Below are positions 9,988 to 18,794 of a DNA stretch of 64,000 nucleotides, piece after piece. Origin of the DNA: Agarophyton chilense (lineage: Eukaryota > Rhodophyta > Florideophyceae > Gracilariales > Gracilariaceae); NCBI GenBank assembly GCA_030374765.1, contig JARGXX010000002.1, forward strand, positions 248,001 to 312,000. The letters are read 5' to 3'. The notes under the pieces were generated by a model. That model was not told the DNA's origin. It saw only the letters and a program-made list of their open reading frames with translations, and searched no databases. The position numbers and the translations under genes are program-made. Positions within the stretch are counted from its first letter, which is position 1, and each line of letters starts with the position of its first letter.

Positions 9988-10926
9988 TCATTTAGGTGGC
10001 CGGAATGAGTTCTTTCTTTCCCGAAGGGCCTTCATCACCGCAATAGGATCTCCATCAGCTACACCAACGGTCTTAGCAAGCTCAGGGCAGTGTGTTCTCA
10101 TAAAGGGATTGAACTGTTTCTCGTCGCCAATAGTACTCGGGACAGTCGGAGTTTCATTGGCGACTTGATTTCTCGCCCAAACGAGCTTTTCTGCAGTTTT
10201 TTTATTGTGCGGCTCAACAGAGACAGCAAACAACAAATTGGAAACCGTATACTCATGGCCGCAAAAAACAAGAGTGTCGTCTTCCAAGGAGGCTAGAATT
10301 GAATTCAAAGAGTTTTGCATGTCATTCGCAGTACCTTCGAAAAACTTTCCACATCCACCAATAAACAGGGTATCGCCAGTGAAAACGGCTTTCTTATAGG
10401 TATCAGTGACGAAACACAGATGCCCTTGAGTATGACATGGAGTTTTCAACGCTGAGACAGTCAACAAGGAACCCTTGACTTGGTGACAACAACCAGTTTC
10501 GAGACGCTTTGTGACACCATCGGCAGATTCGTAAGCAGACCCGACAATTTCCACGTCCGGGACTAGCTTTGAGAGCTGTTCATTTCCACCTGCATGATCC
10601 CAATGGTGGTGCGTTGTGAGTGCAGTGGTCACAGTAGCATCAAGCTTTTCAGCGACTTGCAGAAGCTTTTCTGGCTCCGCAGGGTCGACTAGAGCGGCGG
10701 TTGAGGTGGCCTTGTCGTGGATGAGGTAGGAGAAGTTGTCCGACAAAATCGGAACAACGTGAACGTCAACTGAGGAGCTGAGCGGCACGACAGTGGCGCT
10801 CATGGTCGCAGGGCGGCGCGAGATTGCGGAGGAGTAGCGAGTCGATTCGAAGAACCGAATCGGAAGCGAGGAAAGAAACGCGAGCGACATATCGAGGACG
10901 AGCACTTGACGAGATATTCTATACAC
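9988..10926 (-). CDS. Glyoxalase II (hydroxyacylglutathione hydrolase), probably organelle-targeted
   Basis: A 312-residue metallo-beta-lactamase-fold thiolesterase that hydrolyses S-D-lactoylglutathione to D-lactate and glutathione, the second step of methylglyoxal detoxification. Metal ligands seen: H106, H108, D110, H111 region in THHHWDHAGGN (about 105-115), H165 in CHTQGH, D184 in FTGDTLFIGGCGKF, and H224 in CGHEYT. The C-terminal NPFMR segment is also typical of the family. The first about 42 residues are basic and Ser-rich with a hydrophobic stretch, like a mitochondrial or plastid transit peptide; a second Met at residue 42 (MSATVVPL) could start a cytosolic form. Family members without the extension are about 260 residues, which matches initiation at Met42. 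No intron is visible. It is convergent with the vWA gene, with no sign of co-regulation. Confidence 0.93.
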   Translation of the reverse strand: MYRISRQVLVLDMSLAFLSSLPIRFFESTRYSSAISRRPATMSATVVPLSSSVDVHVVPILSDNFSYLIHDKATSTAALVDPAEPEKLLQVAEKLDATVTTALTTHHHWDHAGGNEQLSKLVPDVEIVGSAYESADGVTKRLETGCCHQVKGSLLTVSALKTPCHTQGHLCFVTDTYKKAVFTGDTLFIGGCGKFFEGTANDMQNSLNSILASLEDDTLVFCGHEYTVSNLLFAVSVEPHNKKTAEKLVWARNQVANETPTVPSTIGDEKQFNPFMRTHCPELAKTVGVADGDPIAVMKALRERKNSFRPPK

Positions 10927-11276
10927 TCACCGAAATTTCATATATCATACAGAACGACAGTGTTTTTCCCGCTGCCAGGCTGCAGTGCAAGCCAGAACAG
11001 AACAGTCCCTGAAGTCAAGTTCTTAGCATAGACAAGTTATGGCCTTCGGCTACCAACGACGCTGCGCGCCGCGGCCGAATTTTTTCGACGTGAGCTGTGA
11101 AAGGAAGTGCTTTTGCAGCCTAACGCAAGATTAATATTGTGAAATTTCCTTCCAAATAAGCTAATAAAAAATACCATTATTCTTTTTAATTTGTTTTAGC
11201 TCACTTTCAAAGAATTTGTATGTGTGAGGTAGTTGTTAGAAGCTTAAGGGTCCGAGAGGTTAGAGGCAATTATATA
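10927..11276. other. Upstream region of glyoxalase II, then Tc1 insertion point
   Basis: This 350-bp stretch holds the presumed promoter of the minus-strand glyoxalase II gene and ends at the TA dinucleotide (11275-11276) into which the Tc1 element inserted. A GC-rich block near 11060-11090 and AT-rich sequence from 11130 are the only notable compositional features. Confidence 0.4.
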
Positions 11277-12814
11277 CAGTGCGCGAAATCCAATTAAAGC
11301 CACCCCCCTTTTTTGTTGATGCGCTCCATTTTGCTCATGTTCCTCTCAACCTTCTCTCTAGTAACGCTTAAAAAGAACAAATGAAACACTTTAGACGCCA
11401 TTAATAAAACTTTTCTACTTATCTACACTGTCAATAACACTATGTACAAAAAGCACCCCCGAAATCTAATTAAAGTCCACTACAGTATTTTTTCCTTTGA
11501 ACAAACGCGCGCGCATTTTGAATAAAACAAAAGCTCTAAAAACATTCTCCTCAACACTTTCTACAACTTCAAAGTCCAAGAACATAAAAATGGGCCGTGG
11601 AAAACCTTTAACGGATAAAGAAAAAGGTATGATACTTGCAGCTCCATTTCATTGCTGTTCTCAAAGAGAAATTGCTCAAACCATTGGACGCTCTTGCACT
11701 GTGGTCCAAAACTTCCTCAAAGATCCCGAAAACCACAACAAACGCTATAAAGGCTCTAACAACAACAAAATGAGTTTGACGGCTAAACGAGCTCTTCTTC
11801 GCTTGGCATCAAACTCATCTAGCTCCGCGAGAGAACTCCGTAAAAATCTTTCTCTCTCGGTTTCTGTAAGGCGCATACAACAAGTGTTACATAATGATCC
11901 AAATTTAATCTATAAGAAGATGAATAAAGTACCAATGATGACGAAAATACATAAAGCGAAAAGGTTTATTTGGGCTCGAGAGAAAAAGACTTTTTCTATG
12001 ACGAAATGGAAGAAACCCATTTTTTCCGATGAGAAGAAATTTAACCTAGATGGACCAGATGGATTTGCTTATTATTGGCATGATAAAAGGAAGAAAAAGA
12101 TTAATTTTTCTAAACGACAAAATGGAGGGGATTCTGTGATGCTTTGGGGTGGTTGTTCCTACTATGGTTTAAGTAATCTGGTTGTTTGCGTCGGTAAAAT
12201 GGATTCCATGAAGTACTGCAAGGTGTTGCAGAAAGAATTGCTTCCATTTGCGGCGGAAACAATCGGAGAAAGTTTTAATTTTCAGCAAGACGGGGCTTCT
12301 ATACATCGTTCAGTGTATACTACAAAGTGGTTGGCTGATCATAATGTTAATGTTTTACAGTGGCCAGCCAAGTCACCTGACTTGAACATTATGGAAAAAA
12401 TTTGGGGGGTTTTAGCACTCCGCGTTTATGCCAATCAGCGCCAATTTCAAGATGTTGGAACGCTTTTGGAATGTGTGACTGAATGTTGGAATAATTTGAG
12501 CGAAGAGTTTATTAAATCACTTTACAGCTCTATACAGGAGCGCTGTATTCAAGTGGTAGAGAAAAAGGGTGAAATGACTAAATATTGAATGAAATAAATG
12601 TGGTTCTTTGTTTTGGCCTTTATTTAGATTTCGCTATCTTGTTCAGGATTTTGTAAAGTTCAGAAAACTGTGGGCTAGGTCTGGTTCTGCAAAGCTCTGA
12701 ATCTAGTTTTTTAATGGTTTTCTAAGTACTGACTACGGTAAAAGTCCCAGTTGCCGACTGTGGATGGCAGTAAGGAGGAATAGGGTGGTGGCTTTATCCA
12801 GATTTCGCGCACTG
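11277..12814 (+). mobile_element. Complete Tc1-type transposon with IR/DR ends
   Basis: A 1,538-bp element flanked by TA on both sides (11275-11276 and 12815-12816). Termini are inverted: CAGTGCGCGAAATC on the left, GATTTCGCGCACTG on the right. A second inner copy of the core repeat lies on each side: GAAATCTAATTAAAG at 11461 and CTTTATTTAGATTTC ending at 12632, about 175 bp inside the outer copies. This two-repeat arrangement is the IR/DR organisation known from elements such as Sleeping Beauty. The single transposase gene is open. Everything needed for transposition appears to be present. Confidence 0.92.
11590..12588 (+). CDS. Tc1-type transposase (DD34E), intact
   Basis: A 332-residue cut-and-paste transposase. 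The N-terminal half has paired HTH motifs (about 10-45 and 60-105: IAQTIGRS...VVQNFLKD; ARELRKNLSLSVSVRRIQQVL) for binding the inverted repeats. Catalytic residues: D147 in FSDEKKF, D234 in FQQDGASIH and E269 in SPDLNIMEKIW, with exactly 34 residues between the last two, the Tc1 signature. The length is close to the usual 340. The frame is open upstream to 11497, but the ATG at 11590 aligns with the start of related proteins (GRGKPLT). No frameshift or stop is present, unlike every other transposase in the window, so this is the youngest or only potentially active DNA transposon here. Confidence 0.93.
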   Translation: MGRGKPLTDKEKGMILAAPFHCCSQREIAQTIGRSCTVVQNFLKDPENHNKRYKGSNNNKMSLTAKRALLRLASNSSSSARELRKNLSLSVSVRRIQQVLHNDPNLIYKKMNKVPMMTKIHKAKRFIWAREKKTFSMTKWKKPIFSDEKKFNLDGPDGFAYYWHDKRKKKINFSKRQNGGDSVMLWGGCSYYGLSNLVVCVGKMDSMKYCKVLQKELLPFAAETIGESFNFQQDGASIHRSVYTTKWLADHNVNVLQWPAKSPDLNIMEKIWGVLALRVYANQRQFQDVGTLLECVTECWNNLSEEFIKSLYSSIQERCIQVVEKKGEMTKY

Positions 12815-13243
12815 TATGAGCGTATCACTCGTACAAGCAAAAGAAATGGGCAGCTGTTGGGAGACTGGACAGCTGGATTTTGCCAAGCACGATCAAGATC
12901 GTGCAAACGATAAAGATCGTGCAAAGGGTAAAGATAGATTGAAAAAAAGCGGAAACCATGTCGGTGGATTCACCGTGAATCCACGCGTGAAGGACGGGTG
13001 GCATCATATCATTGGTGAAAGAAATCTTTTGACTTTTGCAGAAAAAGAGTGGTTTCTTTTCTTATATGCCCCTGACTGTAATGGGGATGCGCAGTTTTGG
13101 AGGCATGAAATCCCCGCAATAATGTGAAGTGGACCACCATCTACGCAGAGCATATTATCGAAACCTGCTTTGGTGCACAGGTCAACCAATTTTGGCGTAA
13201 CCTTGTACCGCACCTCGACCTATAACCAACCGGCTACTGCACA
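12815..13243. other. Short region with small repeats, no supported gene
   Basis: Contains 2.3 copies of an 18-nt tandem repeat (AAGATCGTGCAAACGATA type, about 12895-12936) and a perfect 9-bp hairpin at 12964-12984 (GTGGATTCA / TGAATCCAC). Frames of 103 codons on plus (12816-13127) and 69 on minus (13004-13213) overlap one another and have no known motif. Confidence 0.4.
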
Positions 13244-13282
13244 TTGCGTTCCCCCGCAACACCTCCATACTCTACCACAAAC

Positions 13283-14929
13283 ATGTGCCAAGAAAAAGAA
13301 CGTTCTGTTTCCAGAACGATCATTACCCCACCGCAGATTGAACGCATAAGCTCAAATATATTTTCTCATCCAAACTCTACAACATCGCTCTTACCGAAGT
13401 CACTTCAAATCATTACGCCTATACTCACGCATATAATAGAAGAAACAACATCTGAAATTGAATCTGACCCTCATATTTCAACAGTTTCTGCTGCAAGTCA
13501 CCCAATATTTCCTAGTCGCCAGAAGGATTTGCCACCAACAAATCAAAATGAAGGTAAAAACCACGCGTCACTCATTGTTCCTCCTCCTGTTGACTTTTGC
13601 AACAAAATAGAACACTTCAGTGCGTATAATTTTCAAGAACGCACTCGTGTGACGCGTCTATACACGTACCTGAATCTAAAAACAGTCAAAAAACTTCATC
13701 AGGTCAACCGAACTTGGAAGCTGAAAGTACATAACCGGAAAAAGTAAGAACTTATAGACCGCATTCTTATTCATTTGTATCTTGACAACCTTAGAGGTGT
13801 TTCCCTGATGGAGTTTGTCTCTCAAAATGAAGCGCTAGGAGAGTTTGAGAAGGGGAAAAGACATCGATAGGTACTTTCTACACTTGGGACATTCTCCCTA
13901 ACATGGTGACTGTTATCAAACAAATTGCGATATCCGAAAAAGAGCAACTGATTCGTGCTATTGAGCGAGCGAAGCGACAGGAGAAAATGATCGGTGGGAA
14001 CGTCAATGGAGAAACACTACAGCTCCAACAACCTAACTTTTCTGCTAATGAATTTGCCCGTCTTGCGGTGTTGCTGCGCACTGATCATCGTTGTAGATAT
14101 GCGCTACAGAAAGGTACCGGGACAGAGTTGAGTTGAATTGAACTGGATGCGCGTTTATCTCGGAATTCTTATTGGATGATCATTGAGAATCGTTTCAATG
14201 ATTCAACCGTCGACTCGAAAGAAAACTTTAGAAGTCATTTGGATGAAATTGCCTCTAATCAGCTCCCATTGTCCCATCGTAACGGAGCGCTTTTGAAAAT
14301 CATTTCTATCATGGCAAGAGATTGTTCACCAAGGTTTACAACAAATGGTCTGCTTCAGGCCAGAATGACCCATCGCGGATATCTGACTTTCTGGTTAACA
14401 CTGTTTCTGGGGATTATAGTATGGATTAGAAGCGAGTTCTGATTTTGTTCGTGGTTTATAAGATGTTCACCAAAAACCCGGAAACAGAGCTTTTGAAATT
14501 GACATCAAAGCTTATCGATGAAAAAGGACACACGGAGGGTGGAAATTGTAGCGGAGAAGATGTAGTCGAAGTTCCAAAATCAATCAGCAGGAAGCGAAAG
14601 AGTAGTGATCTGCAGCAGAGCTTCGACGACATTACAAAGAGAGTGGACAGATTTCAGGATATCATACAGGCTCGAGTAGACCTGCAGAAGGCCCAAAAGG
14701 TGACCACTGACAGGAAGATTTCAAGTTCTTAAGAGGAGAGCAAACTGCTTGATGACGTGCTGGATAGCTTGGATAGGTGCAAACGAGCGAGAGATGGGAA
14801 CGATGAAGAAGTCAAACATATGGCTAAGATGCTTCTGGAGCGAAAGAAGCAGCGCTTTAGACGTTTCATTGACGAAAATATAATGATGGTAAGGATGACT
14901 AAGATGCTTCGAAGAAGAATGGCTAATCT
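13283..14929 (+). pseudogene. Decayed member of an unrecognised SAP-like protein family (copy U1)
   Basis: I do not recognise the family, but it has a second copy at 59.3-61.1 kb on the other strand. U1 begins with a Ser/Thr/Pro-rich segment (13283-13620). A block RLYTYLNLKTVKKLHQVNRT...ELIDRIL follows (about 13655-13770), resembling a SAP DNA-binding helix pair and interrupted by a TAA at 13745-13747. Next comes a conserved NEFARL...LLRTDHRCRYAL core (14045-14110), then NRFNDSTVDSKENF...NQLPL (14185-14275), and a charged coiled-coil-like tail (14445-14929). Stops at 14134 and 14730 and frame changes break the gene. Equivalent blocks occur in the same order in U2. A DNA-binding or chromatin role is only an inference from the SAP-like part; a transposon-borne gene is also possible. 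Confidence 0.55.
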
Positions 14930-15347
14930 TTGAAATCGTTTTTTTGCTTATGTTTAACTGATTTTGAGTCTAGGGATAGTCAATCGATGTGATCGGGGTG
15001 GTGCTGCTCTTGCAATGCACCGGGTGGTGGAGTGAATGGTCACATTCCTTAAATACGGCAAATTCGACATCCACCGTCGTTAATCTTATTTATTGCTTCG
15101 TTTGTGTGCAGGATATCTCTTTTCCATCAGCCAGCTGATGAAAATTTGCTTTGAGTACATGTAGCGATGTCAGAGAAAGTTCTTCAGGTCCAACTGAAAT
15201 CGATTATACCCAACCATTCTCCCTTGTTATACGAAGGTAGATAACTCACATCCTTTTCAAGAAGATTTGCGAGTGCATAATTCTAACCTTGAACTCAAGG
15301 CCGTTCTTCGCGATCCATGCATCGCTCTGAAAATTTTCTCAAGCATC
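14930..15347. other. Intergenic, possible Pelota 5' region
   Basis: No recognisable gene. The Pelota frame is open back to about 15267, but the family's N-terminal methionine aligns with 15348, so this stretch probably held its promoter and leader. Confidence 0.4.
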
Positions 15348-15665
15348 ATGTGTCAGCTATCAAAAAATATAGATACAAAGACTTGGACAGCCAGTGTTCG
15401 ACTGGAGCCCATTGAGGCCGAAGATTTGTGGTATATATACAACTTGCTGAGCGAGGAAGACCAATTAAGATGCTCCATAATTCGGAAGGTGCAATCCGAG
15501 ACTTCCACCGGCAGTGTGTCTGCTCAACTAATGAGGCTGACTCTCACCGTTGCCATCCAATCTTTCGAATTTGACGCCGTGGTCTGCCAAATGCGTGTCA
15601 CCGGTCGCGTAGTTTCAGATAATCAACATGTTCCATCAGGATCGCATCACACGTTGGATCTGTAG
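15348..15665 (+). pseudogene. Pelota (Dom34) N-terminal fragment, cut by RE-1
   Basis: The frame encodes about 105 residues of the Pelota/Dom34 N-terminal (Sm-like) domain, the factor that with Hbs1 rescues stalled ribosomes in no-go and non-stop decay. Diagnostic blocks: LEPIEAEDLWYIYNLL, RCSIIRKVQSETSTGSV, LTLTVAIQSFEFD and HHTLDL, in the order and spacing of Pelota. The start at 15348 (MCQLSKNID) aligns with the family's MKLVSK-type start. The coding sequence ends exactly where the RE-1 LTR begins (15661), which supplies the stop codon. The central and C-terminal eRF1-like domains are missing, and the sequence after the other LTR (26356 onward) does not continue the protein. Since Pelota is normally a conserved single-copy gene, an intact copy probably exists elsewhere. 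Confidence 0.85.
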
Positions 15666-16582
15666 TGCAACGCCAAGGGCGGCGGAAACACACGAAGATG
15701 TCCGAGTCTTCCTCCAAGGAGGGTAGCACGGCGACGGAGCCTCTCCGGAGTGAACACGACTGAGTCGGGGAGTAAGGCCGAGGTTCACCGGCACGCCAAG
15801 CGGGGAGAGTGCGGGATGCTAGAAGGGAGCAGACCAGGTATGAGCTGTATTCCACGGGAGTGGGCAAGTCTCGAGATCGAGTAATGCACCCACAGGAGTG
15901 GCGGTAAACACGGTAAGCCGGCGCGCGGCACACGCGCGAGCGGCACGAATAACCAGCCACAAAGCAAAAGGGGGAGCTACCACGAGAGTGGGTAAGCGAT
16001 AAAGGGGGGACCACCCAGTGGGGGCGATCGGGGGCATGGGCCATGAGAGCCAAAAGAAATATGTAGCAAACCCAATACTGGGGCGAGAACACGGCAGTGG
16101 TATGAAAGATATACACGCTAACAGCGGTGAGTCTTCTGTTGACGCAGGGTGGATATGTCTACCGTTAGTAACGCGGCTTCACCTCCGTAGAGTGTGGAAG
16201 ACTCGCGAAAGCGGAAAAAGACTTAGAGCCAAGAACCCTGGTCGGGGAGGTTTACTGAGTGTCAGGGCGAGATCGCCTTGGCACTATATAGTGTAGAATA
16301 CTGTAAAGAGCTCGCTAACCTAGTGTAATAAAGCTAAATAAATAGAGAAATATCCAGCTATGCTGTGCCAACCTGTCCTGGGCCACCCGTGGTACACGTG
16401 GGTAAGTTACACCCGAATCGGGGCCACGGCGCACGGCCGCCGGTGCACTTCGCGTACAACGCGTATACACTTGGCTACGCCAGCCCGCTAGTAGCGGTAT
16501 TACTCATAGATCTCACAAGTATCGCCCGAGGCGGAAAAACAACCAAGTCCTGGAAAACGGCCCTCACGAGGGTTGCACTTCA
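15661..16582 (-). repeat. RE-1 3' LTR
   Basis: A 922-bp long terminal repeat, near-identical to 25428-26355 over its length. The ends are TGTAGTGCAAC and GTTGCACTTCA on the plus strand, forming the usual imperfect inverted termini. It truncates the Pelota gene at its left edge. Confidence 0.93.
16282..16293. promoter_or_regulatory. Palindromic TATA motif in the RE-1 3' LTR
   Basis: CACTATATAGTG is a perfect 12-nt palindrome, repeated in the 5' LTR at 26055-26066 and nearly kept in the RE-4 LTR (AACTATATAGTGT). In the sense direction it sits about 300 bp into the LTR, as expected for a U3 TATA box. On the plus strand it lies about 325 bp upstream of the antisense gene at 16618. Bidirectional use is an inference. 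Confidence 0.5.
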
Positions 16583-16592
16583 TATCCCCCTC
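16583..16592 (-). other. RE-1 polypurine tract
   Basis: GAGGGGGATA on the minus strand, directly adjacent to the 3' LTR, the expected plus-strand primer site. The same ten bases occur at the same place in RE-2 (45853-45862). Confidence 0.8.
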
Positions 16593-16617
16593 CTGAGGCG
16601 CGAGTACGACATCCGCG

Positions 16618-18555
16618 ATGGTGGGCGACGCGCCGAGACGAATGCATAAGAGTGCAACCAGCTCGCTGGGATCCACTTCATCCGATGCCAACAAACGCAG
16701 TGCGGCAAAACTCCAGTCTCCTGGCAACAACCGTTCTCAACGTTCCATCTCAACCGAATCCGCATCCTTGCGTGCCAGTCCTCCGATTCCTCGGCATCGT
16801 CTTTCGCTTCGCCGGTCTCCTCTTCCGGTCATCCGGCCTCTTCGCTCACCGATGAGCAACCAAAACAATCAACCCAACCGTCTCCCTGCGGGGTACTTTT
16901 CCGGTTTCCGGTCCGGTCCGCTTCCGCAAAGCGCGTCATTGGCTGCGCCGCAGATTCCTATCGCGAACGCGGCTGCTGCTCCGTACGGAATGTTCCCCCC
17001 GAGAGGGTGGCCGCCATACGACATGCTTGTCGGGCGCCATCCTGGGCATCATGCGTCCGTTCTCCGGCTTGCGCCGTGGTTCCACCCGATTGCGGTGTTA
17101 AACGAAGCGCTCATAGCGATGTACACCGATGGAAACGGGATGCTTCCGGGGGATATTCCGGCCGTGGCGACAACTTCGTTGGATTGGCGACGGCGCGTAG
17201 CGGTTCCGGTCCACGCTGTGGCGCGCCGGGGTAGTGAAACCTCGGCTTCCGCTCATGCGGCCTTCGTCCTTCTTGGCCATCAACGGCTTCGCCGGGCTCC
17301 TTTCGAATATCCCATCCCCGATGGTCTCGGCACCGACATTCGGCTTTACCGCACTCAAGGTGAGATTGGTTACGTCGACCGCCTGGCGGGTTTGGAAACA
17401 CTCTCGTGGAGAGGCATCCCGATAGCACGGCAAGAGGCCATGTGCTGGACGCGACCGATTATCCGGGCAGAATTCCGCTACATGCGTCGACTTGCGCGGG
17501 CCAACTTCCTCGCCCTGATCCGCTTCGAGCGTCGAGCACGATCCCGATTCGGGTATTTGGTCCCGTATCAGAACGTGGAGATCGAACGCCTTCGCGTGGC
17601 CGACCGACGGGGTCGCTATGTCCTCATTCCACCGTGGTGGTCGAACCTCGAGGCCTGCCGGGGCTGTTACATCGAGCTGCCACCCGTCATCACGTATTAC
17701 GGTTCGTACCTCATCGAGGATCCCGAGTCCGGACTGTGGTCCGTGGTGATTACCGAATGGGCAGTCCGCGCGGTGGTGTTCATCCTCTGGGAGGTGTATG
17801 ACCAGTACAGACTGTGGTTCCTCCCGTTCCGGTTGAGGTCCGCGATTCGCAGCCTAGACCTGAGCATCCCACTTGGTGGAGTAACCAACGCCGAAGAAGT
17901 GACGGGTCTTTTCGATTACATCGATCAGTTGGACTGGACCACCGTTCCGATTGAACAAAGCGGGCGCACCGTGGGTAGCCGGGGTCAGGACCTGTCACCA
18001 GGAAGGCGTACTCCCTTGGGAGGTGATTTCGTATACTTTGACCCTTGGGAAGGGCACGAAATCACCGCGGAGGAGTCGAACGAACTCCGGTTTGCACCAC
18101 GCCATATCCCCGAGGGGCATCCGATCGGTTTCGTGGATGCGGATGAATATTACCACGTCTACGACGGCGACGATCCAATGGTGGACAACGAACCCGACGA
18201 CGGGGAAGCGTACGCCGAGGCGGAGGTCGAGGGATCCGAAGCGGAAGGTCCCTATAACGCTGGGACGCCAGCCACGCCTTACGTGGATTTGAATAATCCC
18301 GCGGGGGCTGGGTCGGAGTACGCGGTTGCTGGACCACCTCCGGTTCCACCAATGAATCTCCCAAGTGGTGGGGCGTCCGCCCCAGGCGATGCGAGCTCCG
18401 CTCCGGCGGCTCAAGCGGCCGTGATCTCCCAGTTCCCGCGACAGGTGGGGCTGGGGACCAACGCAGCGAGTGGCGATGTTGCCGCAATGCGCGAGGCCTT
18501 GATCACCCGCCTCCAGGGAGGTAACCAACCCGGGGGCGGTGAGCCGAACCCGTGA
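16618..18555 (+). CDS. Antisense accessory protein of RE-1 (aORF), intact, unknown function
   Basis: A 645-codon open frame on the strand opposite to gag-pol, tail-to-tail with pol (240 bp gap) and starting 35 nt after the LTR edge. I recognise no known domain. The N-terminal about 90 residues are Ser/Arg/Pro-rich and basic, ending at a conserved PAGYFSGF motif. The centre (about 110-440) is a globular, Arg/Tyr/Trp-rich region with PYQNVEIERL, WWSNLEACRGCYIELPPV, GSYLIEDPESGLWSVV and a hydrophobic helix-like EWAVRAVVFILWEVYDQY. The C-terminal third is acidic and Pro/Ala/Gly-rich, with VISQFPRQVGLGTNAASGD near the end. The same protein is encoded by RE-2 and, more diverged, by RE-3, always in this position. 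That conservation, and an open frame in an element with a broken pol, argue that it is a real gene. It could be a nucleic-acid-binding or regulatory protein; no function is claimed. Confidence 0.8.
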   Translation: MVGDAPRRMHKSATSSLGSTSSDANKRSAAKLQSPGNNRSQRSISTESASLRASPPIPRHRLSLRRSPLPVIRPLRSPMSNQNNQPNRLPAGYFSGFRSGPLPQSASLAAPQIPIANAAAAPYGMFPPRGWPPYDMLVGRHPGHHASVLRLAPWFHPIAVLNEALIAMYTDGNGMLPGDIPAVATTSLDWRRRVAVPVHAVARRGSETSASAHAAFVLLGHQRLRRAPFEYPIPDGLGTDIRLYRTQGEIGYVDRLAGLETLSWRGIPIARQEAMCWTRPIIRAEFRYMRRLARANFLALIRFERRARSRFGYLVPYQNVEIERLRVADRRGRYVLIPPWWSNLEACRGCYIELPPVITYYGSYLIEDPESGLWSVVITEWAVRAVVFILWEVYDQYRLWFLPFRLRSAIRSLDLSIPLGGVTNAEEVTGLFDYIDQLDWTTVPIEQSGRTVGSRGQDLSPGRRTPLGGDFVYFDPWEGHEITAEESNELRFAPRHIPEGHPIGFVDADEYYHVYDGDDPMVDNEPDDGEAYAEAEVEGSEAEGPYNAGTPATPYVDLNNPAGAGSEYAVAGPPPVPPMNLPSGGASAPGDASSAPAAQAAVISQFPRQVGLGTNAASGDVAAMREALITRLQGGNQPGGGEPNP

Positions 18556-18794
18556 CGGGGCACGCGATCCTAATGGGGAGTTTTCCCTTGTGACTTAGAG
18601 TAGTATCCCAAGTGCTCGGTATTCCATCGATAGCTTCGAACAAAAACCAAGTGACTTGTGTAACCCAAAACCTTCCTTCACCAGCCTGTTCTCAAGCAAA
18701 CCTACTTCTCTTTTCTCTTCCACCGAGGTGGGTGTTATCCCACCTGGGCTTTAACAACCGATGCCGGGATTCCCGTCCGCATTCTGCGGTGATA

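Noticed and set aside
15598-16116. 172-codon minus frame in the RE-1 LTR, repeated at 25527-25883
   Set aside because: Both copies are the same LTR; identity is due to LTR duplication, and the frame is cut to 118 codons in the other copy.
17098-17433. Minus-strand frames inside the RE-1 antisense gene (105-177 codons)
   Set aside because: Shadows of a GC-rich gene; they are not conserved in RE-2, where only the frame annotated here is shared.
16618-18555. Antisense ORF as an envelope gene
   Set aside because: Envelope genes are in the sense direction; this one is antisense, has no signal peptide and no clear transmembrane anchor.
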